From Candidatus Altimarinota bacterium (GTDB taxonomy: Bacteria > Patescibacteria > JAEDAM01 > BD1-5 > UBA2023), in NCBI GenBank assembly GCA_018457335.1, contig JAGYHI010000003.1, forward strand, positions 1 through 33,639: a stretch of DNA of 33,639 bases, in the 5' to 3' direction. The notes under the pieces are model-generated. The model did not search any database. It was not told where the DNA came from and worked only from the letters and a program-made list of their open reading frames with translations. A program made the translations under genes and the position numbers. This document shows, piece after piece, positions 7,574 through 17,639 of this stretch. Position 1 is the stretch's first letter. Every line of letters begins with the position of its first letter.

Positions 7574-7831
7574 ATGAAATCTGGTATTCACCCTGAGGTA
7601 CAAGATGTACTCTTTATCGATCGAAGTGCTGACTTCTATCTTCTTACAAAGTCTACACTCAAACCAGCAGAAACTGCTGAATATGAAGGAAAGACATATC
7701 CTTGTGTCTATATAGAGACCTCTTCTGCTTCACACCCATTCTATACTGGTAAAAAAACTCTTTTGAAGACAAGCTCACTTGACAAATTTTACGCTCGACA
7801 AAAGAAATCAGAAGAACTCGCAAAAAAATAA
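7574..7831 (+). CDS. rpmE: 50S ribosomal protein L31 (type B-like)
   Basis: L31 binds 23S and 5S rRNA and bridges the ribosomal subunits. The 85-residue protein begins MKSGIHPEVQDVLFIDRSAD and carries the family markers STLKP, GKTYPCVYIETSSASHPFYTGKK and DKFYARQKK. It lacks the CxxC zinc-binding cysteines of zinc-type L31, so it belongs to the zinc-free kind. It has no in-frame TGA, as might be expected of a highly expressed gene. It is downstream of tRNA-Tyr with a leader hairpin and no Shine-Dalgarno site. A terminator follows directly. Confidence 0.96.
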   Translation: MKSGIHPEVQDVLFIDRSADFYLLTKSTLKPAETAEYEGKTYPCVYIETSSASHPFYTGKKTLLKTSSLDKFYARQKKSEELAKK

Positions 7832-7844
7832 AATCTCAATTTTT

Positions 7845-7882
7845 AAAAAAAATCCCACAAACTTTGTGGGATTTTTTATTTT
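7845..7882. terminator. Bidirectional terminator between rpmE and the secreted-protein gene
   Basis: AATCCCACAAA (7851-7861) and TTTGTGGGATT (7863-7873) with an A-run before and a T-run after, between convergent genes. Confidence 0.85.
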
Positions 7883-7888
7883 CCTTTT

Positions 7889-8851
7889 TTATCGTTCATT
7901 TTTATCTTGTGCATTATAGGCTTTTTGATAGAGCTGGGACGATGCATTCATATATTTCGAGAGGTTATTTCGCAGACGGATATAATCATCATAAATAATT
8001 GTAAGCATAATATGAATCGGATAACTGTACTGCATATTTTGATATTCTCGGATAGCCCGTGGTAGACTCTGATCAGCCCGATTTATCTCATTTGTGATTG
8101 TATTTGATTGTCTATTGAAAGATTTTCGCCACGAATCAAGTGTTTGTGGATATTTAATATTTTTTTTATCTTTTTGTCCGATTTGTCCTTCGAGAGTATC
8201 AATAGCTCGTTTATTTTCTAAAAAATTTTCTTCGACATATGAAAGATAATATCGATAGTGACAATATTGCCGTGTAGCCGTATTAATCAACTCTTTTTGA
8301 CTTGCTATTTCATTTTTTTTAGATGGGTTACATTGGAGTTTGTCTTGTGATTTTTCTAGTTTTTTCTGTATTTTATTGAGTTTTTCTTTAATTTCACTAT
8401 TTTTTGACTTTGTTTTTTGCTCAACCGTTTTTCGCATATTACCAATAATTTGTAATCTTGCATCAATGACCGAACAACTAAAAACTCGGTTCATCGCAGT
8501 TCGATATTGATTTCGAGCCACTTCTACGACTTTGAGCCCAGTAAATTGAGAAATGCTTCCTTCTGCTAACTGAAATTGCAGACGTTTTTTATCATTATCA
8601 AAAAAATTAGTCGCTTTTTTTGCTTTTTCAATTTGTGCATTGATATTTTCTATTCGAAGAGGTGCATACTGCGGAATCGGCACAAGTGCATTTTTTTTCG
8701 ACCACGATTGATTTGTATTATCACAGTATTGCGTGACATTGTTTTTATACGCCTCAAAAGTTGCTGTAAATTGTGCATCGTCCGCTGCAAAAACTTTTAG
8801 ACTTCCAAAAAAAGAAACAAAAAGCAAAGATGTAAAAATTTTTATTTTCAT
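7889..8851 (-). CDS. Secreted helical protein in the T4SS-like operon, 320 aa
   Basis: No family recognised. The ATG at 8849-8851 is chosen because it opens a clean signal peptide (MKIKIFTSLLFVSFFGSLKVFA, cut near AFA-ADD); the longer in-frame extension upstream only duplicates the end of the ATPase gene. The mature protein is helical, with a Lys/Glu/Gln coiled coil around residues 155-190 (KEKLNKIQKKLEKSQDKLQ) and four cysteines (YCDN, FSCS, QCNP, QYCHY) that could pair outside the cell. It starts 5 bp after the ATPase stop, so it is the last gene of a three-gene operon. By position it may be an exported or periplasmic subunit or substrate of the machine, which is inference. No in-frame TGA occurs. 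Confidence 0.8.
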   Translation of the reverse strand: MKIKIFTSLLFVSFFGSLKVFAADDAQFTATFEAYKNNVTQYCDNTNQSWSKKNALVPIPQYAPLRIENINAQIEKAKKATNFFDNDKKRLQFQLAEGSISQFTGLKVVEVARNQYRTAMNRVFSCSVIDARLQIIGNMRKTVEQKTKSKNSEIKEKLNKIQKKLEKSQDKLQCNPSKKNEIASQKELINTATRQYCHYRYYLSYVEENFLENKRAIDTLEGQIGQKDKKNIKYPQTLDSWRKSFNRQSNTITNEINRADQSLPRAIREYQNMQYSYPIHIMLTIIYDDYIRLRNNLSKYMNASSQLYQKAYNAQDKNER

Positions 8852-8856
8852 AATTT

Positions 8857-11292
8857 TTATGAGATACGATAAATAATTTCTTTTTCGATAAATTCTCGCT
8901 CGCGTCCATATTTGAGGCGAGAGAGTGCTTTGATGGCTTGTCCAGTTTCTTTGTCGCCTTTTGTCAGCCACGGTCGTGGGACATCCAGAGAAAATCCAGC
9001 ACTTGGTTTCCCGTCAATAGAGAGTTTGAGCGCCGCCTGAAAGGCATCCATATTGATAAAATCCTGCTCACCATAGACCGGAGCAAATTGTTTTGTCATA
9101 AGATCAGCATCTTCTGGTCCAATTTTGTAACTCATCATTGATCCCACATTACCAAAGATAGCATCTTTGAGGTTGAGGTCAGATTTTGTGAGGGCGTCGG
9201 ATTTTTGGAGCTGGCCGATATACTGGTGCGCGATGATAAGCCCAAGGCGATATTTTCGAGCCTCTGAGAGAATTGATTCGATAGAATCCGTCACATAGTT
9301 TTGAAATTCATCGATATATAAGAAAAAATCTTTACGATCTTTTGCATCCATTTGTTGGCGTTTCATGGCTGCCATTTGGATTTTTGATACGAGAATCAAA
9401 CCGATAAGTTTTGAATTCAAGTCTCACAAAATACCTTTCGAAAGTGAAGTCAAAAAGATTTGTTCGTTATTCATGATGTCGGTAATATCAAAAGCGGATT
9501 TTGTCTGCCCGATGATATTTCGCATCATAGAATTCGTGATAAATGGTCCGAATTTTGCCGCAAAATATGGGATAATTTCCTTCTTTTCTCGATCCCCCAT
9601 CATCGCATAAGTATTGTCCCACCACGCTTTTACGATAGGATTTTTAAGGGTATTTCGTCGCTCTCGCTGAAAATTTTCATCCGTAAAAAGTTTGATAATA
9701 TCTGTAATCGCTCCGCCATTTGGATAGTCCATCAAAGTAAAACACCCATTTTCAAAATAATCCACAATTCGCGGACCAAAAATCTCTGGTCCAAATAGTT
9801 TGATCATAATACTGGTTGCTTCTTTGACGGTGTGAGCCTTTTCATCATTATTTTCTGCTTCGAGGATATTAAGTCCCATCGGTCGTGAGAGATCTCCAGG
9901 ATCAAAGAAAATAAGATCATCAGCGCGATCTTTTGGGATAAAATCCAAAAGCCCTTCTGCAAAATCCCCATGCGGATCAATAACAGCCATACCGCGATGA
10001 TTTTTAAGGTCTTGTCGCGCCATCACCGAGAGAATCGAAGATTTACCGGTACCTGTCTGACCGATGACATAAAAATGTCGGAATCGGTCTTCATTTTTCA
10101 GATAAATCGGTTTTCTTTCTCCACGAAATACATTGTCCCCGATATATAAGCCCTCAGTCGGCACGTTACTCGGCGCTTTGACGATTTTAAAGTGTTGCCA
10201 CCGTATTTCTGGTTGTCTATTATATTTTGAGTGTGGAAAGTGAAAAATTGTCGCCAGTTCTTCGATATTAAAGATATTTACTGGTTGCCACCACGCAAAC
10301 TGCCGAAAAATATAATAGTGTACCACAAGTGAGAGTGATTTCCATTTGATTGGTTTAAATTTATTGTAGGCAGGAGAGGCAAACTGTGAAAAAGCAGAAA
10401 TAATATTTTTTAATTCCACTTCGACTGTATTTTCATCATTTGAAGTCGTAATAATCCGAATCACCACTTGGTATCCGGTTTTTTTGACTTTTTCTTTCAT
10501 GAGCCCTTCATCATCGATTGGTTCTTCATCCTCTGTTTTGGTTTCTTCGGGAGTATTTTTAAGGGATTCGTCTGGACTGGTCAGCATGATATCGAGAAAT
10601 CCTCGTATCCAAGCAAGTGGATTAAGTGAAAAATATTTTTTCTTTGGTTTTCCTTTTTCGACTTTTCGTATCATTTTTTTGATTTTATTTTGCCAAGTAT
10701 CTGCCACTGGACGCAATAAAATCTGAATCACCGCCGAACTATCACTATTAAGTCGACCAAGAGCCGAAAGAAGTGCATTGATACTGTCTGATTCGAGTTT
10801 TTGATAGGTGCGAATCGGATATTCTTGTGATTTTGCGAGACGCATCACCTCCCCTCGCCAGTGGGCTCGATTTTTGAAGATATTGACCTCATTGGTTTTT
10901 TCGATAAGACAGTCCGGATAGAGTGCGATGATTTGTTTTTCTACGAGAAGTTGCGATCGTTTTGGGACGACGACATAAAAATAAATCTCATCTTCGTGAG
11001 CCACATATTCGAAAGACACATACTCCTGACCAAAAAGCCACGCCATAAAAGTCGACGAGTAGAGTGATTTGAGTCCCGCAAAAAACTGCTCCATGATAGA
11101 GATTTGTTCTCGAAAGTCTTTGATTGTTTCCTTTTTTTCATCGCTATCACTATCTTTTCGAGCGATGATAATTTTTAAAAATACTTGATTGAGCGATCGT
11201 CTGCGAGCAATCCCCTTGCGAAGACGCACAAAAAGCCAGATTAAAATAATAATCATGACTATAAATGCAAAGATGAATTCTCAATTATTCAT
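8857..11292 (-). CDS. Membrane-anchored VirD4/TraG-like ATPase (T4SS-type)
   Basis: This 811-residue protein has an N-terminal membrane span (about 5-25; FIFAFIV then MIIILIWLFV), a long N-terminal domain (about 60-370) with an acidic linker near 240-265, and a P-loop ATPase domain. Walker A is GQTGTGKS (411-418), followed by AVIDPHGDFAEGLL and a Walker B FFLYIDEFQN (DE at 661-662), then SEARKYRLGLIIAHQYIGQL. That pattern is of conjugative coupling proteins and related DUF87/TraG ATPases. Two TGA codons are glycines: one in the start MNNGEF, moving the start to 11290-11292, and one in SKGILGDLNSK that joins two otherwise separate frames. It lies 19 bp after the pilin-like gene. It could move DNA or protein, or power a pilus; the sequence does not decide. 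Confidence 0.88.
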
Positions 11293-11311
11293 TAAATTTT
11301 AGTATCAAAAA

Positions 11312-12331
11312 TTATTGTTGAAGAATAAAAAATCTAAATATCGCGTGAGAAAGAAGGAGTAAAATCAATCCTATCACAATATAAAGTCCGATTTTTTTTG
11401 CTTTTTTAAGTTTTTCTTCTTCACCACGAGAAGTCAAGATCAAAAATCCTGCATAGAGCACAAGGACTACACAGATTACAGTAAGCAATCCATTTGCCCA
11501 CTGAATAACTTTTCCGATAATAGCAACAAAATCTGAAAGTTCGCCCGCTGACTTTACTGGACATGCAGTCATACCATACCCAGTCGAAATAGAACAAGTA
11601 GGAAGATTTTTATAAAAAGCATTTACAATAAGCTTTGGCACTTGGAGTAATATAAACCCAACAACTGAATATACAACCATATTGATACCCTTTTTTCGAC
11701 CGCTCTCATCACCTCCACTCGTCACAATTGTATAAAATGCGTAAATCATCATTACAATAAATACAAATCCAGCGAGCATTTGTATCATACCAATAATTGG
11801 TGCAAGAATAGTAGCCCAAAAATCCCAAGCTAACGCTGAACCAATTCCCCATTGTGCTGAATCTCTCATCAGGAGTACTGACCAAGCGGAAAAGGCTAAT
11901 TGCATAATAATTATTCCCACTGAAACCCATATAATATTATTTCGCCATTTTTTAGCAGCAGTCGCATCAAGATCGGAAAAAAGAAGTGTCAAAACACCGA
12001 TAATAAGAAAAATGACGGCAATAAAAATAACCACATTTTTAATTTGAAAAGCGATATACTGCATTGTATTCATAAGTCCTTCTGTTCCAGAAGCTGATGG
12101 TGTTAGAAAAAAACTATTCAATTTAGATTTATTTCTAAAATTTTCAAGTTCTTTGAGGTCTGTTTTATTATTTCCACCTACTTCTTCTGATCATAAAAGT
12201 TCCTCCGTGAGTGTTCATCGAGCAACATCACTGGTATTTTGTGCATAGGTGTCAGTTTCACCAAAAGTAAAAAATGATACTACAAAACACGAAAACATCA
12301 AAAGAAGATAAATTTTTATTTTTGAAAACAT
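11312..12331 (-). CDS. Protein with three VirB2/TrbC-pilin-like units, 339 aa
   Basis: A signal peptide (MFSKIKIYLLLMFSCFVVSF..., cut near TYA-QN) leads to a short polar segment holding two TGA glycines (after VAR and in LLGSEE), which joins two frames into one gene. Three similar units follow, each a pair of membrane helices around a short polar loop: residues about 87-147 (loop SDLDATAAKKWRNN), 173-239 (loop TSGGDESGRKKGIN) and 266-336 (loop TSRGEEEKLKKAKK). The second and third, with YAxxxIxTSxGxE and a Lys-rich turn, are close to the VirB2/TrbC-type pilin signature of CPR T4SS_pilin proteins. Normal VirB2 has one such unit. The gene heads a three-gene operon with its own promoter (12368-12396). 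A membrane pore or a polyprotein of pilins are both possible. Confidence 0.85.
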
Positions 12332-12367
12332 ATACTTTTGAGAGATAAGAATATAAATATTATCTAT

Positions 12368-12396
12368 AGTATAGCAAATTTCTCGTAAAAAAGCAA
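12368..12396 (-). promoter_or_regulatory. Promoter of the T4SS-like operon
   Basis: Minus strand: TTGCTT (12391-12396), 17-bp spacer, TATACT (12368-12373), about 37 bp before the ATG. Confidence 0.65.
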
Positions 12397-12433
12397 ACAT
12401 TTTCACTTGATTTTTTCTTTTCTTGTTCTTTTC

Positions 12434-12461
12434 TTGATTTTTATACGGTTTTTCGTATACT
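12434..12461 (+). promoter_or_regulatory. Promoter of the fmt operon
   Basis: TTGATT (12434-12439), 16-bp spacer, TATACT (12456-12461), 40 bp before the fmt ATG; divergent from the T4SS-like operon. Confidence 0.6.
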
Positions 12462-12501
12462 CTCTTTAAAATAATCTTTAAATGCTCATTTATTTTTCAT
12501 T

Positions 12502-13440
12502 ATGAAAATTTGATTTCTCGGTACTCCAGAACTCGCAAAACAAGTCTTACAAGTTTTACTGCTAGAAAAAGATTTTGAAGTTGCTTTTGTGGTCACTAAT
12601 CCTGACAAGCCAGTCGGACGCAAAAAAATCCTCACTCCAACACCCGTAAAAGTCCTCGCAGAAAAATATAATATCCCTGTCTACACGCCACTCAGAATAC
12701 GATGAAACGAAGAAATTTACCAAACTTTGCAATCTTATGAATGTGATTATTTTGTCGTGGTCGCCTATGGTAAAATCTTGCCAGCCGATTTTTTAGAAAT
12801 CCCAAAAAAAATCTGCATCAATGTCCACGGCTCTATCCTCCCAAAATACCGCTGAGCCTCGCCTATTCAGAGTGCACTTCTTCACGGCGAAAAAGAAACC
12901 GGCGTGACAATTATGCAAATGAGCGCTGGCATGGACGAAGGAGATATTCTCTCAATTGAAAAAATCAAAGTAGACACAAAAGAGACAACTTCGACACTCT
13001 TTAACAAGTTTGGCGAAGTAAGTCCAAAATCCCTTATTAAAACCATTAAAAACTTCGACACTGGCGAGATTTCCCCAATTTCACAAGACGACTCCAAGGC
13101 TACTTATTGTACAAAAATCACCAAGCAAGACGGAGAAATAGACTGGAATCTATCAGCCAGAGAAATCTATCAAAGGTGGCAAGCCTACACACCGTGGCCC
13201 GGTATCTATAGTTTTTTTGAAGAAAAAAAACTCGCACTCGAAACTGTATCTTTTGATGAAAATCATGACAAGAGTGGACAATCTGGCACCGTGATTCAAA
13301 ATGAAAAATGAGTTTGAGTCCTCTGTGGCGAAGGTATTTTATATATCGACACTGTCAAACTTGCCGGTAAAAAATCACAGGATATTAATGAATTTATACG
13401 AGGACATAAAAATTTTATTGGATATATATTTAATTCTTAA
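12502..13440 (+). CDS. fmt: Methionyl-tRNA formyltransferase
   Basis: Fmt formylates Met on the initiator tRNA using 10-formyltetrahydrofolate. The 312-residue frame starts [17 protein letters not shown] and has the catalytic set Asn107, His109 ([18 protein letters not shown]) and Asp145 ([10 protein letters not shown]), matching Asn108/His110/Asp146 of E. coli. The C-terminal domain includes [21 protein letters not shown]. Five TGA codons are glycine, including the G of MKIGFLGTP and that of KYRGASP, both invariant. Standard-code reading would lose both ends of the protein. Two copies of AACTTCGACA lie inside it in different reading frames (12987-12996 and 13051-13060). It heads an operon with the HIT, ABC-2 and prmC genes. 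Confidence 0.96.
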
Positions 13441-13449
13441 TTACTCTCC

Positions 13450-13848
13450 ATGTCTACTCTTTTCTCAAAAATCATCGCTGGCGAAATCCCAAGCTACAAA
13501 ATCTATGAAGATGAGCACACATACGCTTTTCTTGATATTTTTCCATTAACTGATTGACATATACTCATTGTCCCAAAATGTGAGATTGATCATTTTTCAG
13601 AAGTGCCAGAGCCGTACTATAGTGCGATTTTTCAGACCGCAAAAAAACTGGCCCCGGCTCTCAAAAAAGCCACAAATTGTCAGCGGGTTTGCACGATATT
13701 TGCAGGATTTGATGTGCCACACTGCCACTATCATCTCATAGCGACTAATAGTATGGATGACCTCAGAAAACAAACAAAAGATACTCCAGAAGATGAGAAA
13801 AAACTCACAGAAATCCAACAAAAAATTATTTCTTTCCTTGAAACCTAA
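13450..13848 (+). CDS. HIT (histidine triad) family hydrolase
   Basis: HIT proteins are small nucleotide-binding hydrolases or transferases acting on nucleoside phosphoramidates and related compounds. The 132-residue frame opens [20 protein letters not shown], the classic HIT start, and has the LTDGHILIVPK strand (its Gly is TGA) and the triad PHCHYHLIA, with His91, His93 and His95. The middle position of the triad usually has H-x-H-x-H-phi-phi; the cysteine at 92 is allowed. Length and order of motifs are normal for the Hint/HinT branch. It lies 9 bp after fmt and one base before the permease gene, so it is co-transcribed. The substrate cannot be told from sequence. Confidence 0.93.
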
Positions 13849-13849
13849 T

Positions 13850-14614
13850 ATGTTTACTGTTGCAAAATATACATTTTTAGAAGTATTTAGAAACCACTTT
13901 TTATGGACTATATTTGCCATAAATATTATTTTCATACTCATACTTCTCTTATTTAATAGTCTCTCTTTAAATGAAACGAATCGAATTTTTTACGATATTA
14001 GCCTCGGATATGTCGAACTTTCTCATATCGGGATTTTACTTTTTTTATGAAATAATCTGCTCTCTCGAGAAATAGAACAGCGTACACTTTATCTCCTTTT
14101 TGTACGACCGATTCCACGATACAAAATCTTACTCGGTAAGTTTTTTGGATTTGCTGGTATTCTCAGTTTTTCTTTTTTCGTACAGTTATTGTTTATTATT
14201 TGCTCATTTTTAGTATTTAAGGTTGATTTTCTGGGGACTTTCATTATTTCTCTCGCTACAATATTTGTGACAATTCAGACGCTTTTAGCGGTGCTTTTGT
14301 TTTTGTCGATTGTTATCCCACAATCCCTTGTTATTTTTGCGACAATCGCTGTCTATATTGTCGGAAATACAACCTATTCTCTTTTGGATTATGCCCTTCA
14401 AAACAATAATATTATCCTTGAATATATCTCAAAATTTTTTCTTGTTATTTTCCCAAACTTTTGAGGAGTTAACATAAAAAATATTGTTGACACACCAATT
14501 CAGATTAATTTTCAGAGTCTTGGATTTTCTCTTACTTGAATTTTTATTTATCTTATTGTAATCGGAATACTCGGATCTTTTATTTTTTCAAAGAAAAACT
14601 TCGACAATGTCTAA
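13850..14614 (+). CDS. ABC-2 type transporter permease
   Basis: A 254-residue polytopic protein with about six hydrophobic segments. The first loop after helix two carries LSREIEQRTLYLLFVRPIPRYKILLGKF, which matches the ABC-2 permease motif (E-x-E-x-x-T-x-x-x-L-x-x-x-P-I-x-R-x-x-x-x-x-G-K). Such permeases form the membrane channel of ABC exporters for polysaccharide, lipid or drug-like substrates. Three glycines are TGA. No ATPase subunit is adjacent, so the partner must be encoded elsewhere. Its start follows the HIT stop by one base and its end overlaps prmC by 8 bp. AACTTCGACA sits in its last codons (14597-14606). Confidence 0.85.
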
Positions 14615-14622
14615 CTTCGACA
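14597..14622 (+). repeat. Two AACTTCGACA words at the permease/prmC junction
   Basis: AACTTCGACA at 14597-14606 and 14613-14622, flanking the prmC start codon (14607) and lying in two frames of the overlapping genes. Confidence 0.8.
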
Positions 14623-15296
14623 AAAATCTACAAAATCACAGTGACTACCCTGTCGAATATAAAGAAGGAAAAGTCCAATTTTTTGGAAAGGATTTTTTTG
14701 TAAATGAAAGTGTACTTATCCCACGACTCGAGACTGAATTTCTCGTGCGAGAAGCAAGAAAAATTCTAGAAAAAGAAGAAATAAAATGAATTATAGATAT
14801 TGGCACTGGCAGTGGAATTATCGGGCTTTCATTGGCTGACTTTGGGATACCCGCATATCTTGTAGACCTCTCAAAAGAAGCTCTCAAAGTCGCAGAAAAA
14901 AACACCAAAAACCTCTTTCCAGAAAATAATCATATTTCTTTAATTCAATCTGATTTATTAAAAAATGTACAATTATGAAATAATAATTGTACGAAAAATA
15001 TACTTTTCATTGCAAATCTCCCCTACATAAAAAATAACGATTTTGCCAATATGAGCGTCGATACGAGGTTTGAACCTGATTTAGCGCTCTTTGGTGGAGA
15101 AAAGACGGGATTTGAGCTCTATGAGCGTTTATTTGCTGAAATTCACGCTATATGACCTCAGGAAAGTATAGGAATCTTTGAATTTTGATTTGACCAAAAA
15201 AATACTGCCCAAGAAATCCTTGAGCAGTATGATTGGAAACATGAGTTTTTTGCTGATCATGCTGGGATCGAACGGTTTGTGAAAGTGTGGTTTTAA
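14607..15296 (+). CDS. prmC: PrmC, release-factor glutamine methyltransferase
   Basis: PrmC (HemK) methylates the Gln of the GGQ motif in peptide-chain release factors. The 229-residue protein lacks most of the usual N-terminal helical domain, starting almost at the substrate-binding region (QFFGKDFFVNESVLIPRLETEFLV). It has the SAM-binding motif DIGTGSGIIGL, the catalytic motif IANLPYIKNN (NLPY in place of NPPY, a known variant) and FEPDLALFGGEKTGFELY. Four TGAs are glycines. In an organism with recoded UGA, RF2 is expected to be absent, so RF1 would be the main substrate; this is inference. Near residues 121-129 a 10-bp inverted repeat (14967-14992) makes an odd Asn-rich insert. It overlaps the permease gene, and its last bases overlap the opposing exonuclease gene. 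Confidence 0.92.
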
Positions 15297-15898
15297 AATA
15301 ATCTCATTACTTCATTTTTTTCGACTTGTATTACATCTCGCTTGATAAGTTCGACGAGAGATCTCATTGTCGCCTCTACATCTATCATCGCGTCATGTGC
15401 CCCTTCAAACCACTCATTGAAGAGGAATTTATGAAGTTCGGCGAGTTTTGGTGGTTTATATGAAAACCCTCTTCCTTGAAGTTTACAGTATTCCTTCGAG
15501 CTTTTCATTGTACATATTACTTGATTTGGGGTGTATTCACCCGACCGACCAATACGATCTAATTCATAATTAAGTACTGTCTCATCAAAGGAAATATTGT
15601 GTCCAGAGGAAACATCCGCTCCATTAAGTACTTTAATAATTTTATCCATAACTTCTTCAATATATGGAGCATCTTCTACATCTTTATCATACAGTCCATG
15701 TACCTGACTGCTCGAAAATGGAATCGGAATTCGTGGTTTAATTAAAATATTATGTCGCTCTTTTTCAGTATAATTTCCATCATCATCTATTTCTCAGACA
15801 ATCGCTGCAAACTGTACAATATATGGTTGCTGGTCAAGTGTACCCTCTTTTACTGGGAAACCCGTAGTCTCTGTATCCCAAACACACAGTGTAGTCAT
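15293..15898 (-). CDS. DnaQ-like 3'-5' exonuclease (DEDDh family)
   Basis: A 201-residue stand-alone exonuclease domain. ExoI motif is VWDTETTG (about 6-13) with the first catalytic Asp and Glu; ExoII is GHNISFDETVLNYEL; ExoIII is EGAHDAMIDVEATM, with the His and Asp of the DEDDh type. Relatives act as proofreading subunit epsilon, in oligoribonuclease-like turnover or in RNA trimming. One glycine (in IVGEIDDDG) is TGA, joining the catalytic first motif to the rest, so a standard-code gene call would miss the active site. There is no BRCT, UvrC or polymerase domain. Its stop overlaps prmC's stop by four bases in convergent orientation. It is downstream of secY on the same strand, but a terminator lies between. 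Confidence 0.9.
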
Positions 15899-15928
15899 GA
15901 TTTTTTAAACTTAAGAAAATAAGTAATG

Positions 15929-15959
15929 AAAAAGGAACTTTCGTGAAAAAATTCCTTTT
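15929..15959 (-). terminator. secY terminator
   Basis: Minus strand AAAAGGAA/TTCCTTTTT hairpin with a T-rich end, between the secY stop and the exonuclease start. Confidence 0.65.
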
Positions 15960-15982
15960 ACAAATATTTAAATAATTCAAGA

Positions 15983-17299
15983 TTAGTAAAACTTTTTATA
16001 ATTAAAGCTTTTCATATCAGTATCAATTCGTCGGATAATATCTAAGATAACACCAACTACGATAATAAGTCCAGAACCTGAAATCAAGAAATCAATTCGA
16101 CTTGCTGTCGGAAAAATAGCAAGGGCTGTATTGAGTTTTGTCATCAAATATGGAAATACTGCAATAAGAGCAAGGAAAGATCCACCAAAAAGATTGAGAC
16201 GACTTGAAGTTTTTTCGAGATAATCAGCTGTTTCTTTTCCTGGTCGTACCCCTGGAATATATCCACCTCGTTTTTGAATATTTTCTGCTACATCTTTTGT
16301 GTTAAAAGTGATAGAAACATAGAAAAATGAGAATCCAACTACCAATAAGAAATAAGCAATAATATAGTACCAACTTGGGTTTTGCATAGAAAGGTGTTGC
16401 ATCATCCAAGTCCCGATATCAGCAGCCATACCACTTCATCGTGCTGATAAAATCTGTCCGATAATAGATGGAAAAGTAATCAATGCTACTGCAAAGATAA
16501 TTGGAACCATACCAGCTTGATTGACACGGATTGGGAAATATGATCGCTCATCTCGTCCAGTACGAGTATAAATAAGAGGAATTTTTCTATACCCTTCTGT
16601 AAATCGTACAATAACATAGATCACACAAACTGTGAGTATTGCAAGAACAAGAAGAAGTGGAATTTGAGCCGCTGTAATATATCCAATAACTTTTTGAGGA
16701 ACCGCAGCAAGTACACCAGCAAAGATAATAATAGAAGTACCATTTCCAATACCAGCCTCACTAATAAGATCACCAAGCCACAGAAGAATCATAGTACCTG
16801 CAGTAATCGTAATCATCGCAGGAAGTACAACTCCAAGGAAATTACTTGTATCAATGATTGGTGCTCCAGCATTTCCAGTACCAATAAAAGTATTTAAGAG
16901 TAAAATCATACCGTAACTTTGTGCAAGTGCGAGTGGAACTGTAAGATATCGAGTATAGTTGTTGATTTTCTTTTGTCCTTGTTCTCCTTCTTTTTTAAGG
17001 TTTTCAAGTGACGGAATAATAACTCCAAGAAGTTGAATAATGATTGTTGCATTAATATATGGTGCAAGCCCCATTAAAATGATAGAGAATTGATCGAGAC
17101 CACCACCCATAATAGACCCAAAGAATGAAAGCTGAGCATTGGCTCGGAGCTGCTGAGTGAAGGCATCTAAAACCGCTACATTTACTCCAGGAACTGTGAT
17201 AGAAGAAAGGAGTTTGTAGACTGCCACCATAAGGAGTGTAAAAATAATTTTTTTACGAATATGTTCTGTTTTCCAGATTTTTTTGACGCGTGGAAGCAT
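15983..17299 (-). CDS. secY: SecY, preprotein translocase channel subunit
   Basis: SecY is the core of the SecYEG channel for protein export and membrane insertion. The 438-residue protein has about ten membrane spans, with PGVNVAVLDAF, GGGLDQFSIILMGLAPYINATIIIQLL, GIGNGTSIIIFAGVL, FPIRVNQAGMVPIIFA and VAENIQKRGGYIPGVRPGKETADYL, all standard SecY landmarks. One TGA (16433-16435, in SARGSGMAADIG) encodes Gly and joins two frames. secY is outside the spc ribosomal operon in this window: it has its own promoter (17333-17360) and no ribosomal gene or adk next to it, though gene order beyond one neighbour cannot be judged because upstream is a tRNA and repeat region. Confidence 0.97.
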
Positions 17300-17332
17300 A
17301 GAATAAAAATTATAAAGAATATACAGGGCTGT

Positions 17333-17360
17333 ATTATAGGGAAAAGTCTTAAAAAAGCAA
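17333..17360 (-). promoter_or_regulatory. secY promoter
   Basis: Minus strand: TTGCTT (17355-17360), 16-bp spacer, TATAAT (17333-17338), about 34 bp before the ATG. Confidence 0.6.
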
Positions 17361-17598
17361 AAGATTTTATTTAAAATATCAAGAACTTTCTAAAAACGAT
17401 GATTTTGAGGTGTTTTTTGCCCGTATACCGCAAATATTGAAAGATTTACATGAACTCGTCAGTAACACTATTAACAAAGCGGAAAGTAAGGGTGTGAGAG
17501 AAGATTTAAAGACATTGATAGCATTGACCACACATGAACTTTTTTTAGACAACAAAAAAGCTCTTAAAATAAGGACTTTTGAGGCATTAGATGATTGA
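17353..17598 (+). pseudogene. Remnant of a helical protein gene
   Basis: An open stretch with no ATG reads as a plausible amphipathic protein: KYQELSKNDDFEVFFARIPQ, ILKDLHELVSN, REDLKTLIALTTHELFLDN and KIRTFEALDD. It opens just after a TAA at 17350-17352 and its first GTG is at 17410. After 17598 the frame reads through TGA into tRNA-derived and repeat sequence with no protein-like character. It also overlaps the secY promoter on the other strand. I read it as the decayed 3' part of a gene of unknown family; a real short gene with a GTG start is the alternative. Confidence 0.4.
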
Positions 17599-17617
17599 AA
17601 AATGCTTGATTTTAGAG

Positions 17618-17639
17618 ATGGTGCTCGAGGGGGGACTTG
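17618..17639 (-). repeat. Stray copy of the tRNA-Leu 3' end (22 bp)
   Basis: Identical to 17802-17823, the 3' end of the adjacent tRNA-Leu from the T-loop through CCA plus two bases. It lies 162 bp beyond the intact tRNA in the direction of transcription. Confidence 0.85.

Noticed and set aside
8852..8971. Forty-codon N-terminal extension of the secreted protein
   Set aside because: It overlaps the end of the ATPase gene and would hide a clean signal peptide; the ATG at 8849-8851 is the better start.
11312..12121. Separate pilin gene starting at TTG 12121
   Set aside because: With TGA as Gly the frame continues upstream through two glycines to a signal peptide and a promoter, so it is one gene from 12331.
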